Below are positions 29,949-39,416 of a stretch of 64,000 bases of DNA, one piece after another; positions within the stretch are counted from its first letter, which is position 1; each line of letters starts with the position of its first letter. A program made the translations under genes and the position numbers. The DNA is from Acetobacteraceae bacterium (GTDB taxonomy: Bacteria; Pseudomonadota; Alphaproteobacteria; Acetobacterales; Acetobacteraceae), in the NCBI GenBank assembly GCA_947455205.1, contig CANGNF010000013.1:1-64000 (forward strand). Direction: 5' to 3'. Below the pieces are notes generated by a model. The model saw only the letters and a program-made list of their open reading frames with translations, ran no database searches and had not been told where the DNA came from.

Positions 29949-30313
29949 CCCGCCGCCTTCGCCTGCCACATGCCCAGCAGCGCGCCCGTGGGGTCGCGGA
30001 AGATGCTGAGCCTGCCCATGCCCATCACCTCGACATTGTCCATCATCACCGTGGCGCCCATGGCCGCCGCCTTGGCGGTGCTGGCCGCCAGGTCCGCCAC
30101 CGCGACATAGGGCAGCCAGGTGCTGGGCGTGCCCGGTGCCGGGCTGACCAGCATGCCGCCGCCGGTGCCGTCGCCGACATCGATCATGGTGTAGGTGGCG
30201 CCGCCGGGCATCGGCACGTCGGTCAGCTTCCAGTCGAACAGCGCGCCGTAGAAGGCCTTGGAGGCCGGCAGATCGGCGCTCGACAGCTCGATATGGACGA
30301 AGGGGTTGGGCAT
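29945..30313 (-). CDS. VOC (glyoxalase-like) family protein
   Basis: FVHIELSSADLPASKAFYGALFDWKLTDVPMPGGATYTMI. Confidence 0.9.
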   Translation of the reverse strand: MPNPFVHIELSSADLPASKAFYGALFDWKLTDVPMPGGATYTMIDVGDGTGGGMLVSPAPGTPSTWLPYVAVADLAASTAKAAAMGATVMMDNVEVMGMGRLSIFRDPTGALLGMWQAKAAG

Positions 30314-30400
30314 GGCCCGTCTCTCCAGCTTGGGGGCGGCCAGCCTGCCGCAGCCTGCGGCGGGGCGCACGTTACAATCGGCGTCCCGCCGCGTTGGCGG

Positions 30401-31387
30401 CTATTCCTCGCTGGCGCCGGTTTCCGGCACCACGCGGGCCCACAGCGCCAGTTCGGCGTCCAGGTATGTCTTGTAGTCGGCCGGGCTGCCGCCGGTGGGC
30501 CAGGCGCCCATCTGGTCCACCCTCGCCGCCACGCCGGGGTCGCGCAGCGCCGCGTTCACCGCCTGGTTCAGCCGCGCCACCACCTCCGGCGGGGTGCGGG
30601 CCGGGGCCATGATGCCCTGCCAGATACCCAGGTCGAAGCCCGGCGGCATCAGCCCGGTCTCGGCCAGGGTGGGGATGTCCGGCAGCTGCGCGCTGCGGCG
30701 GTTGGTGGTCACCGCGATGGCGCGGACCCGGCCTTCCCGCGCCAGGGGGAGGGCGGTGTTGAAGGCGTCGATCATGAACTGCACGTTGCCGGCGGCCACG
30801 TCGGTCAGCGCCGCCGCGGTGCCGCGATACGGCACGTGCACGGCCTCGGCGCCCAGGTTGCGCATCAGCATGTAGGCCTGCAGGTGGCTGATGTTGCCGA
30901 CGCCGCCGCTGGAATAGCTGATCTTGCCGCTGTTCGCCTTGGCCCAGCTGGCGAACTCGGCGGCGTTGCGCGCCGGCTGCTGCGGGTTGACCACCAGCAG
31001 GGAGGGCGCCGCGGCGGTCAGCGCCACCGGCACCAGGTCGCGCTGCACGTCGTAGGCCAGGCGCTTGTACAGCGCGCGGCTGATCGCGATGGAGGAGGTG
31101 TTGTACAGCAGCGCGTAGCCGTCCGGGTCCAGCTTGCTGACCGCCTCGGCGGCGATGTTGCCATTGGCGCCGCCGCGATTCTCGATGACGACGGGCTGGC
31201 CAAGTTCGGTCGCCATGCGTTCGCCGATGACGCGGGCCAGCACGTCGGTCGGGCCGCCGGCGGGGAAGGCGACGATCAGGCGGATCGGCCGGTTGGGGAA
31301 GCTGCCTTGCGCCAGGGCCGCGGGAAGCAAGGCGGGGGCGGCAAGCAGCGCGGCGGGGGCCAGCAGTAGGTGGCGGCGATGCATCAT
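30401..31387 (-). CDS. Bug/TctC-family solute-binding protein
   Basis: MMHRRHLLLAPAALL...FPNRPIRLIVAFPAGGPTDVLARVIGERM; VPYRGTAAALTDVAAGNVQFM. Confidence 0.9.
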   Translation of the reverse strand: MMHRRHLLLAPAALLAAPALLPAALAQGSFPNRPIRLIVAFPAGGPTDVLARVIGERMATELGQPVVIENRGGANGNIAAEAVSKLDPDGYALLYNTSSIAISRALYKRLAYDVQRDLVPVALTAAAPSLLVVNPQQPARNAAEFASWAKANSGKISYSSGGVGNISHLQAYMLMRNLGAEAVHVPYRGTAAALTDVAAGNVQFMIDAFNTALPLAREGRVRAIAVTTNRRSAQLPDIPTLAETGLMPPGFDLGIWQGIMAPARTPPEVVARLNQAVNAALRDPGVAARVDQMGAWPTGGSPADYKTYLDAELALWARVVPETGASEE

Positions 31388-31863
31388 GGGTTCTCTCCCG
31401 TCTCCGGCGGTCCGGCCAGCAGCCGCTTCACCGTGTATTCCATCACGACAGTAGCATGCTGGTTCAGCACCCGCACCGCGCTGGTGACCACGGCGCGGTT
31501 GCCCTTGCTGGTCGGGCGAACCTCCGTCACCTCCACCAGCGCATGCACGGTGTCCCCCACCCGCACCGGGGCCAGCGGGCGGATGTCGCTTTCCAGCATG
31601 GCCAGGCCGGTGCCGTGGACCATGCCGCGCAGCAGCAGGCCTTCGATCAGCGCGTAGGTCAGCACCCCCGGCACCGGGCGGGCGCCCAGCGCGCCGGGGT
31701 GGGTGACGTCCACGAACAGCGGTTCCTGCATGCCGGTCAGGGCGACGAAGCCCATCAGGTCGTGCTCGGTGACGGTGCGGCCGAAGCTGCGGAAGCGGTC
31801 GCCCTCCGCCAGCTCGGTCCAGTGGAAGCCCTGGCCGAGCAGGGGTGGTTGGTCTTCGGGCAT
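31384..31863 (-). CDS. MaoC-like dehydratase
   Basis: FRSFGRTVTEHDLMGFVALTGMQEPLF; hot-dog fold pattern; ATGA overlap with the downstream Bug gene. Confidence 0.85.
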   Translation of the reverse strand: MPEDQPPLLGQGFHWTELAEGDRFRSFGRTVTEHDLMGFVALTGMQEPLFVDVTHPGALGARPVPGVLTYALIEGLLLRGMVHGTGLAMLESDIRPLAPVRVGDTVHALVEVTEVRPTSKGNRAVVTSAVRVLNQHATVVMEYTVKRLLAGPPETGENP

Positions 31864-31973
31864 GGGCGTCTCCTTGCCCGGCAGCAGAGGCGGCGGCGGC
31901 CGGGCTGTCAACGCAGGGCGGCGGGCACACGGCGCGGCTTGACGGCGGCGGCGGCTGGGCGCTTTTCGGGGTC

Positions 31974-33170
31974 ATGCCGGCCGATACCCCCCGCCTTGCG
32001 CTGCTTGTGCCGATTGGGCTGCTGGCCTTCGCCAGCTACACCACCGGCTCCGGCATGCGGCTGCTGGACCCGCTGCTGCCGATGGTGGCCGGGGAGTTCG
32101 CGGTCCCCGTCTCCGGCGCCGCCTGGCTGGTGGCGGGGTTTTTGCTGCCCTATGGGCTGGGGCAGCTGGGGTTCGGGCCGCTGGGGGACCGCTACGGCAA
32201 GCTGCGCGTGGCCTGCCTGGCGGTGCTGGCCTATGCCGTCTTCACCCTGCTGAGCGTGCTGGCCGGCAGCCTGGGCGCGCTGACGCTGCTGCGGGTGCTG
32301 GCCGGGCTGGCGGCGGGGGCGGTGATACCGCTGATGATCGCCTATCTGGGCGATGTGGTGCCCTATGCGGATCGCCAGGCGGTGCTGGGGCGGTTCAGCA
32401 CCGGCATGGTGATGGCGCAGCTGCTGACCGGGCCGGTGGCGGGCGTGCTGGGTGGCGTGGCCGGCTGGCGCAGCGCCTTCCTGCTGCTGGGGGTGCTGGC
32501 GCTGGCCGCGGGCAGCCTGCTGGTATGGCGGCTGGGGCTGCCGATGCTGACGGCGCGGCCGCAGGCGGTGGGCGGGCAACGCACGCTGGAGGGTTATGCC
32601 GTGCTGCTGCGCCGGCCCGCCGGGCGCTGGCTGGTGCTGGTGGCCTTCGGCAATGGCTTCCTGCTGTTCGGCGGGGCGTTTCCCTTCGTGGGGTCGTACC
32701 TGATCCAGGATTTCGGGCTGTCCACTGCGCTGTCCGGCGTGGTGGTCGCGGGGTTCGGGCTGGGGGCCTTTGCCTATACCCGGCTGGCGCGGCGGCTGGT
32801 GGGCTACTTCGGCGAAAGGCGGCTGCTGCTGCGCGGCGGCATCGGCCTGGCGCTGGGGCTGGCCGGGCTGGCGGTGGCGCCGAGCTGGCCCTGGGTGCTG
32901 GCGCTGCAGCTGTGGCTGGGCATGGCCTTCTACATGTTCCACGGCGTGCTGCAGGCGCGCGCGACCGAGGTGCTGCCGGAGGCGCGCGGCACCGCGATGG
33001 CGGGCTTCGCGCTGTCGCTGTTCCTGGGGCAGAGCGTGGGGTCGCTGGTGTTCGGCTTCGGCAGCGGGGTGGTCGGGTTTCGCGCCGCGTTCGCGGTGGC
33101 GGCGGTTGCGACGCTGGGGTTGGGGATCTGGGCGCGGACCGGGGTGGGGGTTAGGGGGAAGGGCGGGTAG
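31974..33170 (+). CDS. MFS transporter
   Basis: About 12 hydrophobic segments; LGFGPLGDRYGKLRV and related motifs. Confidence 0.9.
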   Translation: MPADTPRLALLVPIGLLAFASYTTGSGMRLLDPLLPMVAGEFAVPVSGAAWLVAGFLLPYGLGQLGFGPLGDRYGKLRVACLAVLAYAVFTLLSVLAGSLGALTLLRVLAGLAAGAVIPLMIAYLGDVVPYADRQAVLGRFSTGMVMAQLLTGPVAGVLGGVAGWRSAFLLLGVLALAAGSLLVWRLGLPMLTARPQAVGGQRTLEGYAVLLRRPAGRWLVLVAFGNGFLLFGGAFPFVGSYLIQDFGLSTALSGVVVAGFGLGAFAYTRLARRLVGYFGERRLLLRGGIGLALGLAGLAVAPSWPWVLALQLWLGMAFYMFHGVLQARATEVLPEARGTAMAGFALSLFLGQSVGSLVFGFGSGVVGFRAAFAVAAVATLGLGIWARTGVGVRGKGG

Positions 33171-33201
33171 CGCCTGATCCTCTCAGGAGCGCCGGCGCGG
33201 C

Positions 33202-35376
33202 TCAGGCCGCCAGCAGGTGCCACCCCTCCGCCAGCGTCGCCGCGTTCGCCTGGCTCGCCACCGAGCCGTCCTGCATCGTCCACAGCCACACCGCGCCATC
33301 CGTCGCCTGCCAGGCCAGGTCGGCGGTGTCGTCGCCATCCACGTCCAGCACCTCCGCCAGGGTCCAGCGCGCGGCATCCACGCTGCCCAGGCTGCCCATG
33401 GCCAGCACGGCAAGCCCGTTCATCAGCCAGGCGGTGACGGCGCCGGCGGGGTCCTCCCACACCAGGTCGGCGCGGCCATCGCCGTTCAGGTCGCCCAGGC
33501 CCACCACCTGCCAATCCGTGCCGGCCTGGGCCGAGAGCAGGCCCTGGCCGGCGATGGCGCTGCCGTCCATCAGCCAGGCGTAGCTCTGGCCATCGCTGTT
33601 GCGCCACAGCACGTCGGCGCGGGCGTCGCCATCCAGGTCGCCCAGGCCGGCGATGCGCCAGCTGGCGCCGACCACGCCGAAATCATGCGTCGCCGGGGCG
33701 TCCAGCCCGTTCATCAGCCACAGGTAGGTGTCGCCGCCCTCGTGCCGCCACAGCAGGTCGGCCCGGCCATCGGCGTTGAAATCGCCGCTGGGCGCCAGCT
33801 GCCAGCTGGCCTCCACGGTGCCGAAGCCGGTGGCGTTGACCACCGCGGCGCCGCTGTGCAGTTCCAGGAAGGTGGTGCCCTGGTCCTGGCGCCAGAACAG
33901 GTCGGCCAGGCCATCGCCGTCGAAGTCGCCGCTGGTGGCCAGGTGCCAGCCGGGGCGGGCGGTGGCGACCGGTTGCGGCGCGCCGGAGAGCGGCAGCAGC
34001 GCCACCGCGCCAGAATCAGTACCGGCCAATAATGTGGCCAGCCCGGTGCCGGAGAAGTCGGTGCGGGCGACCGGGGCGAGGAACGCGGTGCCGTCGGCGA
34101 AGGCCAGGCGCTCGATGCTGTGCAGCGTGTCGCTGCCCTCCGCGCTGGTCAGGCTCCAGCTGCCATCGGCGTTGTGCAGCAGGTTGGCCGCGGCGCGGGG
34201 CAGGTGCAGCACGGCGGTGTCGCGGCCGGCGGCGCCGTCCAGCGTGTCGTTGCCCCCGTTGCCCACCAGCAGGTTGTTGGCGGCGTTGCCCAGCAGCAGG
34301 TCGTCGCCGCTGCCGCCCAGGGCGTTCTCCACCAGGCTGCGCGGGTCGCCCTGGTATTGCAGCGCGTTGAAGACGTTGCCGCGGGCCAGGTGGGGGCCGG
34401 CGGCGTCGCTGCCCAGCAGGGCCAGCTGCGCCGCCGAGAGGGTGGACCAGCCGCCGGGCGACAGGTCCACCCGCAGGTTGGTGGCATAGGCCGAGAAGTC
34501 GTAGCTGTCGGTGCCGCCGCCATCCCAGATGGTCTGGAACACCCGGTTGCCGGCGGGCCTGCCCTGGGCCACGCCGTTGATGGCGGCTTCCCCGGTGGCG
34601 GGGTTGAAGGCGTAGGTGGTGTCCTCGGCATGGCTGGCATAGTTGGCGCCGTACAGCGCCTGCAGCGCCTGGATGTCGTCCATCATCAGGGACTGGGCGT
34701 AGCCGGCGGCCTCGTTGCGGTAGCCGCCCGTGGTCGGGGCGCCGATGTAGCTGGCATAGGTCATCACCGAGAACTCCATGGAGTTCCGGGCCGGGGGCGC
34801 CAGCACGGGGTTGCCGGCATCGGCCTCGTGCGGATGCTTCAGCCCCATGGCGTGGCCAAGCTCGTGCAGCACGGTCAGCCAGGCGTAGTCGGCGGGGGTG
34901 GCGGTGGCCTCGCTGGCGCCGGGGCCGAACAGCGCGGGGCCGAACCAGACATCGCCGCCGGCGGCGCCGCTGCCGGGGTAGTAGGCATAGGCGGTGGGGT
35001 TGGCGGCGCTGCTGATGGCGGCGCGGATGGTGGTCCCCGGCGTATCCGGCGCGGCCAGGGTGAAGCTGAGCGGCGTGACGGCGCCGTACTGCGTCAGCAG
35101 CGCCGTGGTGACCGCCGCCTGCAGCGAGGCGCCGAGCGGTGCGAAGCCGGTGGTCGGCTCGTGCCCCACCCCGGCATAGGCCACTGGATAGGCCGCCGCG
35201 CTGGTGGGGAAGGCGTAGGTCAGCGCCAGGCCGGACCAGCGGGAGAGGGCCAGTTCGGCATCGATGCCGGGGCTGCCGGTGCGGCTGAGCGCGATGCCGG
35301 AAGCGGCGGGGGAGGTCCCGGCCGCGGCGGCCTGGGACGTGACCGGGTCGAAGCCCGCCGAACTTTCGCCTGCCAT
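33202..35376 (-). CDS. Serralysin-like M10 metallopeptidase with RTX-type and FG-GAP/VCBS repeats
   Basis: HELGHAMGLKHP zinc motif, SVMTY Met-turn, GSGDDLLLGNAANNLLVGNGGNDTLDGAAGRDT, and about five GDxDGDGxADLxW repeats. Confidence 0.9.
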   Translation of the reverse strand: MAGESSAGFDPVTSQAAAAGTSPAASGIALSRTGSPGIDAELALSRWSGLALTYAFPTSAAAYPVAYAGVGHEPTTGFAPLGASLQAAVTTALLTQYGAVTPLSFTLAAPDTPGTTIRAAISSAANPTAYAYYPGSGAAGGDVWFGPALFGPGASEATATPADYAWLTVLHELGHAMGLKHPHEADAGNPVLAPPARNSMEFSVMTYASYIGAPTTGGYRNEAAGYAQSLMMDDIQALQALYGANYASHAEDTTYAFNPATGEAAINGVAQGRPAGNRVFQTIWDGGGTDSYDFSAYATNLRVDLSPGGWSTLSAAQLALLGSDAAGPHLARGNVFNALQYQGDPRSLVENALGGSGDDLLLGNAANNLLVGNGGNDTLDGAAGRDTAVLHLPRAAANLLHNADGSWSLTSAEGSDTLHSIERLAFADGTAFLAPVARTDFSGTGLATLLAGTDSGAVALLPLSGAPQPVATARPGWHLATSGDFDGDGLADLFWRQDQGTTFLELHSGAAVVNATGFGTVEASWQLAPSGDFNADGRADLLWRHEGGDTYLWLMNGLDAPATHDFGVVGASWRIAGLGDLDGDARADVLWRNSDGQSYAWLMDGSAIAGQGLLSAQAGTDWQVVGLGDLNGDGRADLVWEDPAGAVTAWLMNGLAVLAMGSLGSVDAARWTLAEVLDVDGDDTADLAWQATDGAVWLWTMQDGSVASQANAATLAEGWHLLAA

Positions 35377-35489
35377 GTGACGCCCCTGTGCCTGTGGGGC
35401 AGATGGTTCGTCAGATTGGTATATTGAATACTAATATCACGGGGAAGTTGACGCCCGGTGCCGCGGGCGGGGCTGGCCGGGCGGTGGCG

Positions 35490-35693
35490 CTACAGCTTGC
35501 GGGCCAGGCGGCGGGCCAGCAGGTAGCCCAGGCCGCCGGCCACCGGCGCCGCCGGCAGCACCAGCACCCAGCCGGCATGCACGTTGTTGACCACCAGGCC
35601 CAGGCCGATGCCAAGCATCAACCCGCCCACCAGGCTGCCCATGGTGCCGGCCGTCAGGCCCAGGATCAGTATCTCTTCGCGCGTCACGGCCAT
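35490..35693 (-). CDS. Small membrane protein of unknown function
   Basis: [35 protein letters not shown]..., two TM segments, 67 aa. Confidence 0.5.
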   Translation of the reverse strand: MAVTREEILILGLTAGTMGSLVGGLMLGIGLGLVVNNVHAGWVLVLPAAPVAGGLGYLLARRLARKL

Positions 35694-35721
35694 GCGGCGG
35701 CTTACGCGGGGAAGCCGTGGT

Positions 35722-35750
35722 TTGACAAGGGCCGGCGGGGTGACTATAGG
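35722..35750 (+). promoter_or_regulatory. Sigma70-type promoter for rpsD
   Basis: TTGACA-N17-TATAGG. Confidence 0.8.
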
Positions 35751-35904
35751 CCCGCGCTCTTCCTGGGAACGTAGACGGGCCGTCCGGGTCCGCGCTCGCC
35801 CTTGCGCCGCCAATCCGGGGGGCGCCTGGGACTACCGGGACAACACGGGGTCCAACCGGACCCTACGCTCAGAAGGCCCGCCGCAACAGGTGGGAGTGCC
35901 GCGC

Positions 35905-36522
35905 ATGACCAAGCGCCTTGAGTCGAAGTACAAGATCAACCGCCGCCTTGGCGTCAACCTGTGGGGCCGCGCCAAGTCCCCCATCGGCAAGCGCGAATAC
36001 GGGCCCGGCCAGCACGGCCAGCGCCGCAAGCAGAAGCCGACCGACTTCGGCATTCAGCTGATGGCGAAGCAGAAGCTGAAGGGCTACTACGGCAACATCG
36101 GTGAGAAGCAGTTCCGCAAGTACTACGAGGAAGCGGTCCGCCTGAAGGGCGACACCTCGGAGAACCTGATCAACCTGCTGGAGCGCCGGCTGGACTGCGT
36201 GATCTACCGGATGAAGCTGGCGGTGACGCCCTTCGCCGCGCGCCAGTTCGTCAACCATGGCCACGTGCTGGTCAATGGCCGCCGCCTGAACATTCCGTCC
36301 TACATGGTCAAGGACACCGACCTGATCGAGGTCAAGGAAAAGTCGAAGCAGCTGACCGCGGTGCTGGACGCCTCGCAGAGCGGCGAGCGCGACGTGCCGG
36401 AATACATCGAGGTGGATCACCGCGCGATGCGCGGCCGCTTCCTGCGCAGCCCCAAGCTGAGCGATGTGCCGTACCCGGTGCAGATGGAACCGAACCTCGT
36501 CGTCGAGTTCTACAGCCGGTAA
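35905..36522 (+). CDS. rpsD: 30S ribosomal protein S4
   Basis: [26 protein letters not shown]...; S4 RNA-binding domain; 205 aa. Confidence 0.98.
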   Translation: MTKRLESKYKINRRLGVNLWGRAKSPIGKREYGPGQHGQRRKQKPTDFGIQLMAKQKLKGYYGNIGEKQFRKYYEEAVRLKGDTSENLINLLERRLDCVIYRMKLAVTPFAARQFVNHGHVLVNGRRLNIPSYMVKDTDLIEVKEKSKQLTAVLDASQSGERDVPEYIEVDHRAMRGRFLRSPKLSDVPYPVQMEPNLVVEFYSR

Positions 36523-36548
36523 TACGGCTGTCGCTTCGAGCCGACCGA

Positions 36549-36574
36549 ACGCCGGGCCTTGTGCCCGGCGTTTT
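36549..36574. terminator. Intrinsic terminator downstream of rpsD
   Basis: CGCCGGGC-CTTGT-GCCCGGCG-TTTT. Confidence 0.88.
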
Positions 36575-36601
36575 GCGTTTCAGATCGCGGCCCGCGCGGC
36601 T

Positions 36602-37561
36602 TCAGGTGGCGTAGCGCCCGAACGGCCCCTGCAGCCGGGCCGGCAGCAGCGGCGCGGCGTGGGCGGCGGCCATCAGCACCGCGCGCTTGGGGCTGGGCGC
36701 GGCGCGCCAGCTGGCGCACAGCCGGGCCAGGCCGGCCTGGCGCTGGCCGTGGCGCAGCAGTTCCCGCCCGATGATCCAGTCATTCTCGGCCTCGGCGCGG
36801 TGGCGCAGCGCGGTCAGGCGTTGCGCGCCCAGCCGGGCCAGCAGGGCGGGGTTGCCGTAGATGGCCTGCATCGCCGGGCCGAAGGCGCGCGGGTCCGTCG
36901 CCATGCGGTGATAGGCGCTGCCGCGACGCTGGCGCACCAGCAGCACGGGGTCGCCGCCATCGGCCACCGCCAGCGGGCCCTGCAGGCAGATGCGGACCCA
37001 GTATTCCCAGTCCTCGCCATAGCGCATGCCCGCCAGGAAGCCGCCGGCGGCGCGGGCGGCGTCCCGCCGCAGCAGCAGGTGGCCGCCATTGGCGAACAGG
37101 TTTTCCACCAGCAGCCGCTCCAGCACGTCCCCGGCGGAAAAGCGCGGGCGGCGGGCCAGCGGCAGCGGGTCGGCCAGGGTCGTGGCCTCGGGCACGAAGG
37201 CGTAGGGACCGGCGGCGGCGGCGGCCTGCGGGTGGCGCCACAGCGCCTTGGCCAGCCGGGCCAGCGCATCCGGCGCCAGCATGTCGTCGGCGTCCAGGAA
37301 CAGCACCGCCTGGCCGCGCGCCTCGGCCAGCGCCAGGTTGCGGGCGGCGGAGACGCCGGCGTTGCGTTGCCGCAGTAGGCGCAGGCGGAAATCCGTCTGC
37401 GTCGTGACGATGCTGGCGGTGGCGTCGGTGGAGCCGTCATCCACCACCAGCAGTTCTAGGTTCGGCAGGGTTTGGCGCAGCACGCTGGCGATGGCGGCGC
37501 CGATGAACGGCGCGACATTCCAGGCGGGCATCAGCACGGAGATCAGGGGCGCGACAAGCAT
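36602..37561 (-). CDS. Family 2 glycosyltransferase
   Basis: ISVLMPAWNVAPFIGAAIASVLRQTLPNLELLVVDDGSTDAT; LFLDADDMLAPDAL. Confidence 0.93.
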   Translation of the reverse strand: MLVAPLISVLMPAWNVAPFIGAAIASVLRQTLPNLELLVVDDGSTDATASIVTTQTDFRLRLLRQRNAGVSAARNLALAEARGQAVLFLDADDMLAPDALARLAKALWRHPQAAAAAGPYAFVPEATTLADPLPLARRPRFSAGDVLERLLVENLFANGGHLLLRRDAARAAGGFLAGMRYGEDWEYWVRICLQGPLAVADGGDPVLLVRQRRGSAYHRMATDPRAFGPAMQAIYGNPALLARLGAQRLTALRHRAEAENDWIIGRELLRHGQRQAGLARLCASWRAAPSPKRAVLMAAAHAAPLLPARLQGPFGRYAT

Positions 37562-37659
37562 GGCGTCGGAGTGCCACGCGCCGGGGGCGAAGGCGCCTCA
37601 CGCCCCCGCGTGGCCCGCGCACAATGGGGTGCGCGGGGCTGGACGCAACCGCGGTTGTA

Positions 37660-38646
37660 TCAGACGAAGACCGCCTTCATGCCGCCGGCGGGGTAGCGGG
37701 TGCCGGCGGCGGAGCCCGGCGGCACGGCGGCGCTGATGCGGGCCACGTCCTCGGGGGAGAGCTTCACCGCCAGCGCGCCCAGGTTCTCCTGCAGGCGGGG
37801 CAGGTAGCGGGTGCCGGGGATGGCGACGATGTCCGGCCCTTGGGCCAGCAGCCAGGCGAGGACGAGTTGGGACGGAGAACAACCCTTCTCGGCGGCAATC
37901 GCCTCCACCTTGGCGGCCAGGCTGCGGTTGTGGGCGAAGTTGGCTTCCTGGAAGCGCGGATGCGCGGCGCGGCGGCCATCCACCTGGGCGAATTCCTGGA
38001 TGGCGCCGGTGAGGAAGCCGCGGCCGAGCGGGGAATAGGCGACATAGCCGATGCCGAGCTGACGCGTGGTGGCCAGCGTCTCCTCGGCTTCCTGCCGGTA
38101 CAGCAGGGAATACTCGGTCTGCACGCAGGCGATGGGGGCGGTGGCGGCGGCGCGGCGGATGGTGGCGGGCGAGGCTTCCGACAGGCCGAGGAAGCGGACT
38201 TTTCCTTGTTCCACCAGCTTCTGCATGGCGCCGACCGTGTCCTCGATGGGCACGGAAGGGTCGACGCGGTGCTGGTAGTAGACGTCGATGACCTCGACGC
38301 CGAGGCGCTTCAGGCTGGCCTCGCAGGCGGCCTGGACGTAGTCGGGGCGGCCGTTGACGCCGTTGGGGCCGCCGGGATTCTGGGTTTGGCCGAACTTGGT
38401 GACCAGCACGACCTTGTCGCGCAGGCCCTTTAGGGCGCGGCCGACAACGCCTTCATTGTGGCCCCAGCCATACATGTCGGAGCTGTCGAAGTGGGTGACG
38501 CCGAGGCCGATGGCGTCGCGGATCAGCGTCTCGGAGGCGGCGTCGTCAGCCTCGCCATAGACGCCCGACAGCGACATGCAGCCGAGGCCGATGGCGGAGA
38601 CCTTGAGGCCGCCGGTGCCGAGTGCGCGGTGTTCGATGCTGGACAT
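37660..38646 (-). CDS. Aldo/keto reductase
   Basis: ALGTGGLKVSAIGLGCMSLSGVYG; FDSSDMYGWGHNEGVVGRAL; VVLVTKFG. Confidence 0.95.
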   Translation of the reverse strand: MSSIEHRALGTGGLKVSAIGLGCMSLSGVYGEADDAASETLIRDAIGLGVTHFDSSDMYGWGHNEGVVGRALKGLRDKVVLVTKFGQTQNPGGPNGVNGRPDYVQAACEASLKRLGVEVIDVYYQHRVDPSVPIEDTVGAMQKLVEQGKVRFLGLSEASPATIRRAAATAPIACVQTEYSLLYRQEAEETLATTRQLGIGYVAYSPLGRGFLTGAIQEFAQVDGRRAAHPRFQEANFAHNRSLAAKVEAIAAEKGCSPSQLVLAWLLAQGPDIVAIPGTRYLPRLQENLGALAVKLSPEDVARISAAVPPGSAAGTRYPAGGMKAVFV

Positions 38647-38837
38647 GCTGGACCCTCCGGCCGGCAGTCTGCCCGGCAGGAGGGGAGTTGGCAAAACCGG
38701 CAGGTCATGCCGGCGCGAGGCTGAGCCTCGCGCCGCGGCAACGAACGGCGGCGGCCGCGTCACGCCGAAGGCGTGCCTTCGGCACGACGCGACTGAGGCA
38801 ATGATGCCCGAGGCGAACGGCCCCAGGGCCATTGGCC

Positions 38838-39170
38838 TCAGGCGGAAACGGGCACGCCCTTTTCCTTCATCAGCTCCTGCAGCTCACCGGCCTGGAACAT
38901 CTCCATGATGATGTCGCAGCCGCCGACGAACTCGCCCTTGACGTAGAGCTGCGGGATGGTCGGCCAGTTGGCGTAGGCCTTGATGCCCTCGCGGATTTCG
39001 CCGTCTTCCAGCACGTTCACGCCCTTGAAGGGCACGCCGACGGCGGACAGGATCTGCACCACGCGGGCGGAGAAGCCGCACTGCGGGAAGACCGGCGTGC
39101 CCTTCATGTACAGCACGACGGGGTTGGCGTTGATCTCGCCTTCGATGCGCTCGAACACCGGGTTGGTCAT
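38838..39170 (-). CDS. grxD: Monothiol glutaredoxin, Grx4 family
   Basis: PQCGFSARVVQIL CGFS active site; WPTIPQLYVKGEFVGGCDI. Confidence 0.96.
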   Translation of the reverse strand: MTNPVFERIEGEINANPVVLYMKGTPVFPQCGFSARVVQILSAVGVPFKGVNVLEDGEIREGIKAYANWPTIPQLYVKGEFVGGCDIIMEMFQAGELQELMKEKGVPVSA

Positions 39171-39182
39171 GGGGCGGGCTCC

Positions 39183-39413
39183 TTAAGGGGCTGAGGTTTG
39201 CAGGGCGAGGGCGTGCAATTCGCCGCCCATGCGGCCGCGCAGCGAGGCGTAGACCAGCTGGTGCTGCTGCACGCGGGACTTGCCGCGGAAGGCTTCGGAC
39301 ACGACAGTCGCGGCGTAGTGGTCGCCGTCTCCGGCCAGGTCCTGGATGGTGACCTGCGCGTCGGGCATCGCTTCCTTGATCAAGGCTTCGATATCGGCTG
39401 GCTGCATTGCCAT
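39183..39413 (-). CDS. BolA family protein
   Basis: 76 aa, AMPDAQVTIQDLAGDGDHYAATVVSEAFRGKSRVQQHQLVYASL. Confidence 0.94.
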   Translation of the reverse strand: MAMQPADIEALIKEAMPDAQVTIQDLAGDGDHYAATVVSEAFRGKSRVQQHQLVYASLRGRMGGELHALALQTSAP

Positions 39414-39416
39414 GGC

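Noticed and set aside
38838-39413. Grx4-BolA pair as a novel module
   Set aside because: The CGFS glutaredoxin-BolA partnership is well established; ordinary.
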